A stretch of 64,000 nt of DNA from CBDHDJ01 sp965261645 (GCA_965261645.1 CBDHDJ010000004.1:1550001-1614000); one strand, 5' to 3'. Shown: positions 27,812 through 36,780, counted from the stretch's first letter. The notes: generated by a model not told the origin, from the sequence alone. Translations and numbers: made by a program.

Positions 27812-28627
27812 ATGGCGAATGAAGATGCGATTAATGATGCGGGCGCGAGCAAGCTCGCACGACCGATTATTTGCAAAATTGGGACGTCAGACCTGAGACA
27901 CGCTTTGGCCGCGGGCTTCGCCGACTTCAATGCAATGCCCACGCACTTGGTTTTCCTTGGCGTAATCTATCCTGTCCTTACATTCATTGTTGCGAGGATC
28001 ATTGCTGGATACGACGTGCTGCCCCTCGTCTTTCCGCTCCTCGCAGGATACACCCTGATCGGTCCCTTGGTCGCGATCGGCATGTACGAACTGAGCCGAC
28101 GCCGCGAACAGGGGCTCGATATGTCCCGGTTGCATGCCTTCGAGGTTCTCCGATCCCCATCGATCGTTGCCATCGCGATCCTGGGCCTCGTGCTGATGGT
28201 TATCTATTTTGTGTGGCTGATCGCGGCGCTGCTCCTCTACACACAATTCATTGGCAGCGAGGTATCGGTATCGATCGAGGAGTTCGCCAGCCAAATTCTC
28301 ACCACCGGCTCGGGATGGACCCTGATCGTCGTGGGGAGCGGTGTTGGCTTCGTGTTTACCGTCGTGGTGTTCGCCCTCAGCGTGGTGTCCTTTCCGCTGC
28401 TTTTGGACCGCGACGTCGGTTCAACCGCAGCCATTCAAACGTCGATAAGCGTCGTTCTGGCGAACCCTATAACGATGGCTATTTGGGCCGTCATCGTCGC
28501 CGCCGCCCTGTTGATAGGCTCGTTGCCCCTATTCGTCGGGCTCGCCGTCGTGTTGCCGGTGCTCGGCCACGCGACCTGGCACGTGTATCGCAGCGCCGTG
28601 AAGTGGGATCTGGTCGTCGAACCCTAG
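27812..28627 (+). CDS. DUF2189-family multi-pass membrane protein
   Basis: 271 residues. The N-terminal DLRHALAAGFADFNAMPTHLVFLGVIYPVL and the following GYDVLPLVFPLLAGYTLIGPLVAIGMYELSRRREQG block match DUF2189 proteins, predicted six-helix inner-membrane proteins. The family often lies near cytochrome c oxidase or other respiratory genes in alphaproteobacteria. The remaining helices are clear (SIVAIAILGLVLMVIYFVWLI, TLIVVGSGVGFVFTVVVFALSVVSFPLLL, ITMAIWAVIVAAALLIG). The biochemical role is unknown. Its stop converges on the oxidase operon about 320 bp away. ATG 27812 starts MANEDAIND; a TTG 14 codons upstream is in frame but unlikely. Confidence 0.8.
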   Translation: MANEDAINDAGASKLARPIICKIGTSDLRHALAAGFADFNAMPTHLVFLGVIYPVLTFIVARIIAGYDVLPLVFPLLAGYTLIGPLVAIGMYELSRRREQGLDMSRLHAFEVLRSPSIVAIAILGLVLMVIYFVWLIAALLLYTQFIGSEVSVSIEEFASQILTTGSGWTLIVVGSGVGFVFTVVVFALSVVSFPLLLDRDVGSTAAIQTSISVVLANPITMAIWAVIVAAALLIGSLPLFVGLAVVLPVLGHATWHVYRSAVKWDLVVEP

Positions 28628-28943
28628 GACGAGCGGGTTCCTTGCGCCTGTGAACGGAAGTGCGGACGCAGGATCAATGTCGACGGATCAGAAGCGCAGC
28701 GGCCGATGACAAGACGACGACCGCCTCCGCGGATATCGCAGGCGGCCGGATAGGCGCCGAATTAACCAACCGGCGTTGGGCGTCATGCCAAACGCATTCA
28801 CGCCAAATCGCGGTGAACCGATACCGGCGTCTGATGGGAACGATCGCGGACGTTGCTATTCACTCGTCAGGCACGAATTGGACGTGAACACGCCCGCACC
28901 TTTCAATTGAAGATCGGACTCGCTGTCGCTTGACCTCGGTGCA
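28628..28943. other. Intergenic stretch between two convergent units
   Basis: About 315 bp between the DUF2189 gene and the end of the oxidase operon. I see no gene and no clear terminator hairpin. Short open frames here have no supporting start signals. Confidence 0.5.
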
Positions 28944-29321
28944 CTAGGGTCCGGGTCCGACGGCAAAGAAGATCCCGCGCGTCAGGAACGTGTAGCCCGC
29001 TTCGTGGGTCATAAGGAACACAAACACCAACACCAACACCGGCGGGACCAATATGGCGTACAGCAGGGCGAGCCTCTCCCAGAGCATGTGCATGAAGACG
29101 GCAACGATTAGACCTGCCTTCAAAATCATGAACAAGAGGATCAAAGACCACCTGAGATAACCCTCAACTTCAAGATAGTCGACGAAATAGGACCCTGCGC
29201 TGAGAACAAATAGCCATCCCCAGATTTTGAGATACATGCCAATGGGATGTCGTTGGCCTTCGACGTGCGCACCCGCCTGCGCCTCTGGCTCTGCCTGTGC
29301 GTGTACCTCTGACTGTGCCAT
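28944..29321 (-). CDS. Cytochrome c oxidase subunit IV-type protein
   Basis: 125 residues with three transmembrane helices (LKIWGWLFVLSAGSYFVDYL, WSLILLFMILKAGLIVAVFMHMLWE, LLYAILVPPVLVLVFVFLMTH). The KAGLIVAVFMHMLWE segment is the signature of prokaryotic subunit IV (COX4_pro/CyoD-like). An acidic, polar N-terminal leader lies on the cytoplasmic side. It is the last gene of the oxidase operon, starting 9 bp after the subunit III stop. It probably stabilises the subunit I/III core; it has no catalytic residues. Confidence 0.85.
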   Translation of the reverse strand: MAQSEVHAQAEPEAQAGAHVEGQRHPIGMYLKIWGWLFVLSAGSYFVDYLEVEGYLRWSLILLFMILKAGLIVAVFMHMLWERLALLYAILVPPVLVLVFVFLMTHEAGYTFLTRGIFFAVGPGP

Positions 29322-29330
29322 CAGTTTTTC

Positions 29331-30056
29331 TCACCAAAGATAAAAGAACGCGAAGATGAAGACCCACACTAAATCGACGAAGTGCCAATACAGGCCCATG
29401 GTTTCGACAATCTCGTAGGACCCCGTGCGACTCGTGAAAAAGCCCCGCACTTTGCGGTCGAAGTCGCCACGCCAGACCTTGCGGGCAATGATGACGAGGA
29501 ACAGCACGCCGAACGACACGTGGAGGCCGTGGAACCCGGTGATCATGAAAAAGCTCGAGCCGAACTGGGCCGCGCCCATGGGGTTGCCCCAGGGACGAAC
29601 CCCATCTTCAACGATCAGCTTGGTCCACTCGAAAGCCTGCATGCCGACAAACGTGGCGCCGAATGCCGCGGTGATCAGCATCAGCACGGCGGTCTTCACG
29701 CGATCGTTCCGATAGCCGAAATTCACCGCCATCGCCATGGTTCCACTGCTGCTGATCAATATGAACGTCATGATGGCGATAAGGATAAGGGGGACATCTG
29801 TGCCCCCGAACTGCAAAGCGAAGACTTCGCTGGGGTCGGGCCAGGGCACCGTCGTGGACATGCGCACGGTCATGTACGAGAGCAGGAAACAACTGAATAT
29901 GAAGGTATCGCTGAGGAGGAAGATCCAGATCATGGCCTTACCCCAGGGGACGTTCTTGAACGCCCGCTGGTCCGAAGACCAATCGGCGACGATGCCTTGC
30001 AAACCATCCGGCCGCGCCAAAGAGCCCGCGGAATCCGTCAACGCGTCGTGTGCCAT
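29331..30056 (-). CDS. ctaE: Cytochrome c oxidase subunit III
   Basis: 241 residues. Conserved stretches include FLLSDTFIFSCFLLSYMTVR, GATFVGMQAFEWTKLI, FFMITGFHGLHVSFGVLFL and the C-terminal ETMGLYWHFVDLVWVFIFAFFYLW, all normal for COX3 proteins. Subunit III stabilises the oxygen-reducing core and binds lipids. It is preceded, 17 bp away, by a second and shorter COX3-like gene. Comparable operons with two subunit III-like genes are known (coxMNOP in Bradyrhizobium), which I cite from memory. The N-terminal 40 residues are polar and variable. Confidence 0.9.
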   Translation of the reverse strand: MAHDALTDSAGSLARPDGLQGIVADWSSDQRAFKNVPWGKAMIWIFLLSDTFIFSCFLLSYMTVRMSTTVPWPDPSEVFALQFGGTDVPLILIAIMTFILISSSGTMAMAVNFGYRNDRVKTAVLMLITAAFGATFVGMQAFEWTKLIVEDGVRPWGNPMGAAQFGSSFFMITGFHGLHVSFGVLFLVIIARKVWRGDFDRKVRGFFTSRTGSYEIVETMGLYWHFVDLVWVFIFAFFYLW

Positions 30057-30072
30057 TTGCTGTGAACCCGTT

Positions 30073-30690
30073 TTAGGTAAATACCAGCAGACCGAACAGA
30101 ACCAGCCAAATCAGCAGCAGATAGTGCCAATACATGGCGCACAACTCAACGCTCATGCGCACCTGTTCGACGGGCGGCCGGCGCCACACCTTGGTCATGG
30201 TCCTGCCCCAGGCCACTAAGCCGCCCAACAGGTGCACGCCGTGTAGCCCGGTGAGCAGGTAGAGGAAGGCGAGAGCAGGATTTTGCGGCGAATAGAAACC
30301 CATGGCCGCCAGTTGCTGCCACACCAGAAGCTGCCCGGCCAGGAAGGCGAAGGTGAGAAAGCCGGCCTGCAGCAGGCCGGTTCGCACGCCGTCTATCTGC
30401 CCCCGACGGGCGCTTATCCGTGCCCATTGCAACGAGACGCTACTCGAAATCAGGATCGCCGTGTTCAGCCAAAGGAGCCATGGTTCAGGCAAGCTGCGCC
30501 AGTCCGTCGACACCATCCGATCGGCGTAGGCAGCGAGCAAAAGCGAGAACAGGACTGTGACCACACTAAGAAAGATCATCAGACCGATCTTCACCGTGGG
30601 CAGACCAAAGGCGCGCCTATCGTGAAGGTCGATGACGGTGCCCTGTGGCGTAATCCAGGGCTTTTCCATCAGGACATGGAAGAGTCTCAC
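30073..30690 (-). CDS. Second cytochrome c oxidase subunit III-like protein
   Basis: 205 residues with about five transmembrane helices. LPTVKIGLMIFLSVVTVLFSLLLAAYADR, the LLTGLHGVHLLGGLVAWGRT block and the terminal ELCAMYWHYLLLIWLVLFGLLVF parallel the HGLHVSFG and ETMGLYWHFVDLVW blocks of subunit III. It is therefore a COX3-family paralogue lacking the usual first segments. In the coxMNOP-type oxidases both CoxO and CoxP resemble subunit III; this gene corresponds to the shorter of such a pair. It follows subunit I by about 100 bp and precedes full subunit III by 17 bp, so all are probably transcribed together. Confidence 0.82.
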   Translation of the reverse strand: MRLFHVLMEKPWITPQGTVIDLHDRRAFGLPTVKIGLMIFLSVVTVLFSLLLAAYADRMVSTDWRSLPEPWLLWLNTAILISSSVSLQWARISARRGQIDGVRTGLLQAGFLTFAFLAGQLLVWQQLAAMGFYSPQNPALAFLYLLTGLHGVHLLGGLVAWGRTMTKVWRRPPVEQVRMSVELCAMYWHYLLLIWLVLFGLLVFT

Positions 30691-30793
30691 GTCTGAGCTA
30701 CCTGAGTAACCGATGTACCAAGGCGTCCTTGGAACCAGTTTCCTTGGCTCGCCCCGTAGCCGCCTGCGGCATCGTCCTTATCATCAAACGCGT

Positions 30794-32602
30794 CTACTCC
30801 GCCGGCTGAGCGGCGAGTTCGGAATCGCCGCCGCGACCACCGTCGGTGGACACTTGGTCAGGGGGAAGGTTTTGCGGAATGAAGTCTTGGTCAGCACCTG
30901 GCACGCTGTAGGCATAGGCCCAGCGATACACCACCGGTTGGGTTGCGCCCCAATTGCCATGACCCGGTGGATATTCGGGTGTTTGCCACTCCAACGTGGT
31001 GGCCCGCCAAGGGTTGCGTTCGGATATCTTGCCCTTGTAGGCGCTCCACACCAGGTTGAACAAGAATACCAGTTGAGCCGCGCCCACGATCAACGCAACG
31101 ACTGTGACGAAGGCGTTCAGCGTTTCGGCCGACTGCGGGATGAAGCTGGTTTCCCCCATTTCGAAATACCGGCGCGGCACACCCAGGAAGCCGAGGTAAT
31201 GAAGAGGAAGGAAAATCGTATAGGCACCGAGGAAGGTGACCCAGAAGTGCCACTGTCCCAACCGTTCGTTCAGCATTCGGCCGGTCACCAAAGGGTACCA
31301 ATGGTATATCGCCCCCAAGATCACGAGGATCGGCGCCACACCCATCACCATATGAAAATGGGCCACCACGAACATGGTGTCCGAAAGCGGAACATCCACG
31401 ACGACATTGCCCAGGAACAGGCCGGTAATGCCGCCGTTCACAAATGTTATGATGAACGCCATGGCAAACAACATCGGGAGCGTGAGGTGGATGTTGCCCT
31501 GCCATAGAGTCAGCGTCCAGTTGTAGACCTTGATGGCGGTGGGCACGGCGATGATGAGCGTCGTGGTGGCGAAAAAGAACCCGAACCACGGGTTCATGCC
31601 GCTGACGTACATGTGATGCGCCCACACCAAGAAGCTGAGGGCGCCAATCGCCACGATCGCCCAGACCATCATGCGATAACCGAATATGTTCCGTCTCGCA
31701 TGGACACTGAGCAGGTCGGAGACGATGCCAAAGCCCGGCAGGGCGACGATGTACACCTCGGGATGGCCGAAAAACCAGAACAAATGCTGGAACAGCAGCG
31801 GGCTGCCGCCCCCGTATTCGAGATATTCCCCCATCTCGACGATCGCGGGCATGAAGAAGCTGGTCCCCAGTAGCTTGTCGAAACTCATCATCACAGCGCC
31901 GACAAATAAAGCAGGAAAGGCCAACAGGGCCAGGATGGTGGCCACGAATATGCCCCATACCGTCAGCGGCAGGCGCATCAGCGTCATGCCCCGCGTGCGT
32001 GCCTGCAGCACCGTCACCACATAGTTCAGTCCACCCATGGTGAATCCCACGATGAACAAGGCCAGCGAGACGAGCATAAGAATGATCCCGGCTCCGGACC
32101 CCGGGGTGCCGGAAAGGATGGCCTGGGGCGGGTAGAGGGTCCAGCCCGCGCCCGTGGGGCCGCCTGGTACGAAGAAGCTCGCCACCAGCACGAGCACCGC
32201 GACCAGATAGACCCAGTAACTCAGCATATTCACGTACGGAAAAACCATGTCACGGGCGCCGACCATCAGCGGGATGAGGTAGTTGCCAAAGCCGCCGAGG
32301 AACAGTGCGGTAAGCAGGTAGATCACCATGATCATGCCGTGCATCGTAATGAACTGGTAGTAATCGCCCGGTTCAATGAACGAGAAGGTGGCCGGGAATC
32401 CCAATTGCAGTCTCATCAGCCACGACAGCACCAGAGCCACCAACCCGATCGCGCCGGCCGTCAACGCGTACTGGATCGCGATGACTTTGGCGTCTTGGGA
32501 AAAGACGTACTTCGTCACCCAACCTGTCGGATGATAAAGCTCTACGTCCGCGACTTCGGCAGGCGGGACAAACTCGACTGCAGCAGGTGCGTCAGTGGTC
32601 AT
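30794..32602 (-). CDS. ctaD: Cytochrome c oxidase subunit I (haem-copper, A-type)
   Basis: 602 residues with about twelve to fourteen helices. Haem a ligand candidates lie in FITMHGMIMV and VVAHFHMVMG; the CuB ligands lie in WFFGHPEVYIVALPGFG (His plus the D-channel Glu) and in WAHHMYVSGMNPWFGFFFATTT (His pair). K-channel residues are in VPTAIKVYNW, and the D-channel entry Asp is in GARDMVFPYVNML. These identify an A-type proton-pumping oxidase. Of the usual NN pair only the first Asn is kept (VNMLSYW). Subunit II precedes it by 33 bp. The C-terminal tail is hydrophilic and long (about 60 residues). Confidence 0.95.
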   Translation of the reverse strand: MTTDAPAAVEFVPPAEVADVELYHPTGWVTKYVFSQDAKVIAIQYALTAGAIGLVALVLSWLMRLQLGFPATFSFIEPGDYYQFITMHGMIMVIYLLTALFLGGFGNYLIPLMVGARDMVFPYVNMLSYWVYLVAVLVLVASFFVPGGPTGAGWTLYPPQAILSGTPGSGAGIILMLVSLALFIVGFTMGGLNYVVTVLQARTRGMTLMRLPLTVWGIFVATILALLAFPALFVGAVMMSFDKLLGTSFFMPAIVEMGEYLEYGGGSPLLFQHLFWFFGHPEVYIVALPGFGIVSDLLSVHARRNIFGYRMMVWAIVAIGALSFLVWAHHMYVSGMNPWFGFFFATTTLIIAVPTAIKVYNWTLTLWQGNIHLTLPMLFAMAFIITFVNGGITGLFLGNVVVDVPLSDTMFVVAHFHMVMGVAPILVILGAIYHWYPLVTGRMLNERLGQWHFWVTFLGAYTIFLPLHYLGFLGVPRRYFEMGETSFIPQSAETLNAFVTVVALIVGAAQLVFLFNLVWSAYKGKISERNPWRATTLEWQTPEYPPGHGNWGATQPVVYRWAYAYSVPGADQDFIPQNLPPDQVSTDGGRGGDSELAAQPAE

Positions 32603-32635
32603 TTTCTCACCCTCTTCGCCTTTTCTCGTCTGGCT

Positions 32636-33652
32636 TTACTGGCTTGAGTCTCGTCGTGCGGTTTCGCTCAAACGGAAATCCACCTCCGATTCCCTTGAGA
32701 CTAGATCGAGTTCTTTCTCCGCGCTCGTCCCCGCTTCCTCCATTGACTGCGCGAACGTCGGCTGCTCATCCAACCACGCCTCGAAGGTGCTCTGCTCCTC
32801 CACTACCACGATGCCACGCATGGCGTAATGCCCTTCGCCGCACAATTCATAGCAGAGAATATCGAACGTGCCGGTTCTGGTGGGGATGAGCCAGAAGTAG
32901 GTGACAGCGCCTGGCACCAAATCCATCTTGGCCCGAAACTCGGGCACGTAAAAGTCATGCAGCACATCTATCGAGCGGAGCAATATCTTGATCGGCCGAT
33001 CGAGTGGCAGGTGTAACTCGCTGTCTTCTATGAGGACATCGTCCTGCCCGTCGGCATCGTCCGGGCTCAGACCAAACGAGTTCTCATAGCTGATGTTCCT
33101 GGCGTCGGAGGTGCCCAATACGCCGTCCTCGCCGGGGAAGCGGAAGGTCCACTGCCACTGCTGGCCCAAGACCTCTACGTTCATCGCATCGTCAGGGACG
33201 GTGACGAATTGATTCCACACAAACAAGCCTGGAGCCAACATTACCGCGACCCCCACTGTGGTCAATATGGTGAGCCACCACTCGAGCTTCTTGTTTTCCG
33301 GCTCGTACACGGCCTGCCGACCCTCCTTGTGACGGTATCGGAGCACGCAGTAGGCCATGAACAAAACGATGCCAACGAAGACAACACCGGTGACCCAGAA
33401 CGTTATGATTATCGTGTCATCGATGTAGCCCCAGTTTGACGCTATGGGCGTCCACCACCACGGGCTGATGAAGTGGAATACAACTGTGCCAACAGCCACT
33501 AGGATCAGTATGATTGCTACGCCCATTCCCCACCCGTCCTTGTCGAGTTTACCTAGGCTGGGATTTCCCAGATGATTCCTCCCGACCGCCGAGACGCTAG
33601 CACAATCGCGCATCGGTCGGAAGCGTGGCCGCGGGGCAGGTTGTGCCGTCAT
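32636..33652 (-). CDS. ctaC: Cytochrome c oxidase subunit II with CuA site
   Basis: 338 residues. Three hydrophobic segments (WGMGVAIILILVAVGTVVFHF, IIITFWVTGVVFVGIVLFMAYCV, WLTILTTVGVAVMLAPGLFVW) precede the periplasmic cupredoxin domain, one more helix than typical. CuA ligands are His in IDVLHDFYVPEFRAKMD and Cys/Cys/His/Met in CYELCGEGHYAMRG. VLGQQWQWTFRFPGEDG is the aromatic electron-entry patch. There is no fused cytochrome c domain, so a separate cytochrome c donor is expected. The start is uncertain: ATG 33652 gives a polar leader, and in-frame ATG 33613 is possible. It heads the minus-strand operon II-I-III-III-IV; no oxidase assembly gene (ctaB, ctaG) is in the window. Confidence 0.93.
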   Translation of the reverse strand: MTAQPAPRPRFRPMRDCASVSAVGRNHLGNPSLGKLDKDGWGMGVAIILILVAVGTVVFHFISPWWWTPIASNWGYIDDTIIITFWVTGVVFVGIVLFMAYCVLRYRHKEGRQAVYEPENKKLEWWLTILTTVGVAVMLAPGLFVWNQFVTVPDDAMNVEVLGQQWQWTFRFPGEDGVLGTSDARNISYENSFGLSPDDADGQDDVLIEDSELHLPLDRPIKILLRSIDVLHDFYVPEFRAKMDLVPGAVTYFWLIPTRTGTFDILCYELCGEGHYAMRGIVVVEEQSTFEAWLDEQPTFAQSMEEAGTSAEKELDLVSRESEVDFRLSETARRDSSQ

Positions 33653-33744
33653 TAGTGGAGCGGTCGTGGCCGTGACCCGAGCGCAGCATCGGGCATCCCG
33701 GGCCGTGAGGGCGGGTCCGAAGTTCGCAACATGGGAGCTGCGCC

Positions 33745-33760
33745 AAATGTCCGCTTCGGG
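33745..33760. repeat. Left half of a dispersed intergenic repeat interrupted by IS1182
   Basis: AATGTCCGCTTCGGG (ending 33760) continues, after TTAG and the two IS copies, at 36661 with AAGCGGACTC. GTCCGCTT (33749-33756) and AAGCGGAC (36661-36668) are an 8-bp inverted repeat with the IS target in the loop. A similar repeat lies at 55452-55585. Confidence 0.65.
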
Positions 33761-33764
33761 TTAG

Positions 33765-35208
33765 CAGCCCGTTGATTAAGTCGGCGCCGTCTGATTCTCT
33801 GGTTCCCTGATTTGCAGGGGGATTTGCCGATGGCGATGGGACGGCAGAAGGATGGTCAGGGGGACCTGATGGTGAGCTGGTCGGAGATGCCGCGCTCTCC
33901 GGGTCATGTTTTTTATGACCGCTTGCAGTCGGTGCTGATCGAGGGCGGCTTCGACGCCTTTGCCGAGGCGAGCTGCCGGCCTTATTACGCGGTCCGGATG
34001 GGCGCGCCCTCGGTGCCGCCCGGGCGCTATTTCCGGATGCACCTGGTGGGCTACTTTGAGGGCATCGACAGCGAGCGCGGTCTGGAGTGGCGCTGCTCGG
34101 ACTCGCTTTCGCTGCGGGCGTTCCTGCGACTGGGGAGCCGTGATCGGGTACCGGACCATTCCTGGCTGTCACGGAGCCGCACGCGCCTGCCCCATGAAGT
34201 CCACGCGGCGGTCTTCGACTGGGTTCTGGTGCTGATCGCCGAGGCGGGGCTGATCAAGGGCGAGCGCATCGGCGTCGATGCCTCGACCATGGAGGCCAAC
34301 GCGGCGCTGCGGAACATCGTGCGGCGCGACAACGGCGAAGGCTACCGGGAGATGCTGGAGCGCCTGGCCCGGGAAAGCGGCGTCGAGACACCCACGGCCG
34401 AGGACCTGGCGCCTCTGGACCGGAAGCGCAAGGGCAAGAAGCTTTCCAACACGGATTGGGTTTCGAAGAGCGACCCCGAGGCCAAGATCGCCAAGATGAA
34501 GGACGGCACGACGCATCTGGCCTACAAGCCCGAGCACGCGGTGGATCTGGACACCGGCGCGGTGGTGGCGGCCGAGCTGCACCCGGCCGATGAGGGCGAC
34601 ACCACGACGCTTTCCAAGACCCTGGCGAAGGCCGAGGCAAACCTCGAGGCGGTGGATGCGGCACCGACATCGGAGGACCCGGCCGAATGCGTCGCCGACA
34701 AAGGTTATCACTCACGGGCGGTCTTGAGGGCTCTGAACGACAGTCCCTGGAAGACCAGGATCGCGGCGCCCAAGCAGACCGGCTTTTCGCGCTGGCACGG
34801 TGATGAGGCGGCGCGGCGCGCGGTCACCAATAACCGTGCGCGGCTCAAGTCCGGGGTCGCCCGCGAGGCCTTCAAGCTGCGCGCCGAGATCGTCGAGCGC
34901 TGCTTTGCCCACAACCTCGATCGTGGCGGCATGCGACGAACCTGGCTGCGCGGGCGAGAGAATGTGCACAAGCGATACCTGCTCCACGTCGCCGGCCACA
35001 ATCTATCGTTACTGATGCGCCAGCTCATCGGCGCCGGCACCCCGCGGGAGGCCGTGGCGGGCGGATATGGCGGTATTTTCGTTCTGCTCACGCCCACCGG
35101 GGCCATGCTGGTGGCACGGGGGGGCTCGCAAAGCGGCCAGACGGCTTTCGCCGCCGCATTCCTCATCTGGGAGTGAGAGCCGGAAAAAGCCACTTAATCA
35201 ACGGGCTG
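33765..35208 (+). mobile_element. IS1182-like element, copy C (complete)
   Basis: 1444 bp with perfect 17-bp ends. Flanked on the left by TTAG (33761-33764) and on the right by TTAG (35209-35212), which is also the left target copy of element D. It is inserted within a repeat hairpin. Confidence 0.93.
33830..35176 (+). CDS. IS1182-family transposase, copy C
   Basis: 448 residues and intact. It differs from copies A, B and D by a few substitutions, including YYAVRMGAPS and DLAPLDRKRK where the others have YYAARMG and DLARLDRK. The catalytic motif residues are unchanged. ATG 33830 has the CAGGGGGAT ribosome-binding site. Confidence 0.92.
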   Translation: MAMGRQKDGQGDLMVSWSEMPRSPGHVFYDRLQSVLIEGGFDAFAEASCRPYYAVRMGAPSVPPGRYFRMHLVGYFEGIDSERGLEWRCSDSLSLRAFLRLGSRDRVPDHSWLSRSRTRLPHEVHAAVFDWVLVLIAEAGLIKGERIGVDASTMEANAALRNIVRRDNGEGYREMLERLARESGVETPTAEDLAPLDRKRKGKKLSNTDWVSKSDPEAKIAKMKDGTTHLAYKPEHAVDLDTGAVVAAELHPADEGDTTTLSKTLAKAEANLEAVDAAPTSEDPAECVADKGYHSRAVLRALNDSPWKTRIAAPKQTGFSRWHGDEAARRAVTNNRARLKSGVAREAFKLRAEIVERCFAHNLDRGGMRRTWLRGRENVHKRYLLHVAGHNLSLLMRQLIGAGTPREAVAGGYGGIFVLLTPTGAMLVARGGSQSGQTAFAAAFLIWE

Positions 35209-35212
35209 TTAG

Positions 35213-36656
35213 CAGCCCGTTGATTAAGTCGGCGCCGTCTGATTCTCTGGTTCCCTGATTTGCAGGGGGATTTGCCGATGGCGATGGGACGGCAGAAGGA
35301 TGGTCAGGGGGACCTGATGGTGAGCTGGTCGGAGATGCCGCGCTCTCCGGGTCATGTGTTTTATGACCGCTTGCAGTCGGTGCTGATCGAGGGCGGCTTC
35401 GACGCCTTTGCCGAGGCGAGCTGCCGGCCTTATTACGCGGCCCGGATGGGCGCGCCCTCGGTGCCGCCCGGGCGCTATTTCCGGATGCACCTGGTGGGCT
35501 ACTTTGAGGGCATCGACAGCGAGCGCGGTCTGGAGTGGCGCTGCTCGGACTCGCTTTCGCTGCGGGCGTTCCTGCGACTGGGGAGCCGTGATCGGGTACC
35601 GGACCATTCCTGGCTGTCACGGAGCCGCACGCGCCTGCCCCATGAAGTCCACGCGGCGGTCTTCGACTGGGTTCTGGTGCTGATCGCCGAGGCGGGGCTG
35701 ATCAAGGGCGAGCGCATCGGCGTCGATGCCTCGACCATGGAGGCCAACGCGGCGCTGCGGAACATCGTGCGGCGCGACAACGGCGAAGGCTACCGGGAGA
35801 TGCTGGAGCGCCTGGCCCGGGAAAGCGGGGTCGAGACACCCACGGCCGAGGACCTGGCGCGTCTGGACCGGAAGCGCAAGGGCAAGAAGCTTTCCAACAC
35901 GGATTGGGTTTCGAAGAGCGACCCCGAGGCCAAGATCACCAAGATGAAGGACGGCACGACGCATCTGGCCTACAAGCCCGAGCACGCGGTGGATCTGGAC
36001 ACCGGCGCGGTGGTGGCGGCCGAGCTGCACCCGGCCGATGAGGGCGACACCACGACGCTTTCCAAGACCCTGGCGAAGGCCGAGGCAAACCTCGAGGCGG
36101 TGGATGCGGCACCGACATCGGAGGACCCGGCCGAATGCGTCCCCGACAAAGGTTATCACTCACGGGCGGTCTTGAGGGCTCTGAACGACAGTCCCTGGAA
36201 GACCCGGATCGCGGCGCCCAAGCAGACCGGCTTTTCGCGCTGGCACGGTGATGAGGCGGCGCGGCGCGCGGTCACCAATAACCGTGCGCGGCTCAAGTCC
36301 GGGGTCGCCCGCGAGGCCTTCAAGCTGCGCGCCGAGATCGTCGAGCGCTGCTTTGCCCACAACCTCGATCGTGGCGGCATGCGACGAACCTGGCTGCGCG
36401 GGCGAGAGAATGTGCACAAGCGATACCTGCTCCACGTCGCCGGCCACAATCTATCGTTACTGATGCGCCAGCTCATCGGCGCCGGCACCCCGCGGGAGGC
36501 CGTGGCGGGCGGATATGGCGGTATTTTCGTTCTGCTCACGCCCACCGGGGCCATGCTGGTGGCACGGGGGGGCTCGCAAAGCGGCCAGACGGCTTTCGCC
36601 GCCGCATTCCTCATCTGGGAGTGAGAGCCGGAAAAAGCCACTTAATCAACGGGCTG
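35213..36656 (+). mobile_element. IS1182-like element, copy D (complete, in tandem with copy C)
   Basis: 1444 bp with perfect 17-bp ends and TTAG on both sides (35209-35212 and 36657-36660). It lies head-to-tail with copy C, separated by a single shared TTAG. This structure arises when one copy inserts into the TTAG duplication of the other. Confidence 0.93.
35278..36624 (+). CDS. IS1182-family transposase, copy D
   Basis: 448 residues, otherwise intact. It has CVPDKGYHSRA in place of CVADKGYHSRA, so a proline sits directly before the second catalytic Asp. This could reduce activity; the effect is an inference. It also has AKITKMKD, as does copy B, where A and C have AKIAKMKD. Confidence 0.9.
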   Translation: MAMGRQKDGQGDLMVSWSEMPRSPGHVFYDRLQSVLIEGGFDAFAEASCRPYYAARMGAPSVPPGRYFRMHLVGYFEGIDSERGLEWRCSDSLSLRAFLRLGSRDRVPDHSWLSRSRTRLPHEVHAAVFDWVLVLIAEAGLIKGERIGVDASTMEANAALRNIVRRDNGEGYREMLERLARESGVETPTAEDLARLDRKRKGKKLSNTDWVSKSDPEAKITKMKDGTTHLAYKPEHAVDLDTGAVVAAELHPADEGDTTTLSKTLAKAEANLEAVDAAPTSEDPAECVPDKGYHSRAVLRALNDSPWKTRIAAPKQTGFSRWHGDEAARRAVTNNRARLKSGVAREAFKLRAEIVERCFAHNLDRGGMRRTWLRGRENVHKRYLLHVAGHNLSLLMRQLIGAGTPREAVAGGYGGIFVLLTPTGAMLVARGGSQSGQTAFAAAFLIWE

Positions 36657-36660
36657 TTAG

Positions 36661-36780
36661 AAGCGGACTCAAACACCAGCCCTGAACTTGGTCCGATCTG
36701 CGGGGAAGAGCGGACATTGGCGCGCCGAATGTCTGTTGATTCCCAAAAAACGGTCGTCATTCGCGCCCCACCCTGACGAG
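36661..36780. repeat. Right half of a dispersed intergenic repeat
   Basis: The sequence from AAGCGGACTC through GGTCCGATCTGCGGG, GAGCGGACATTG and CGAATGTCTG aligns with 55468-55585 at roughly 80 percent by eye. A 73-codon open frame crosses it but the frame is not shared by the other copy, so it is not a gene. The remaining bases to 36952 hold no supported gene. Confidence 0.65.
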
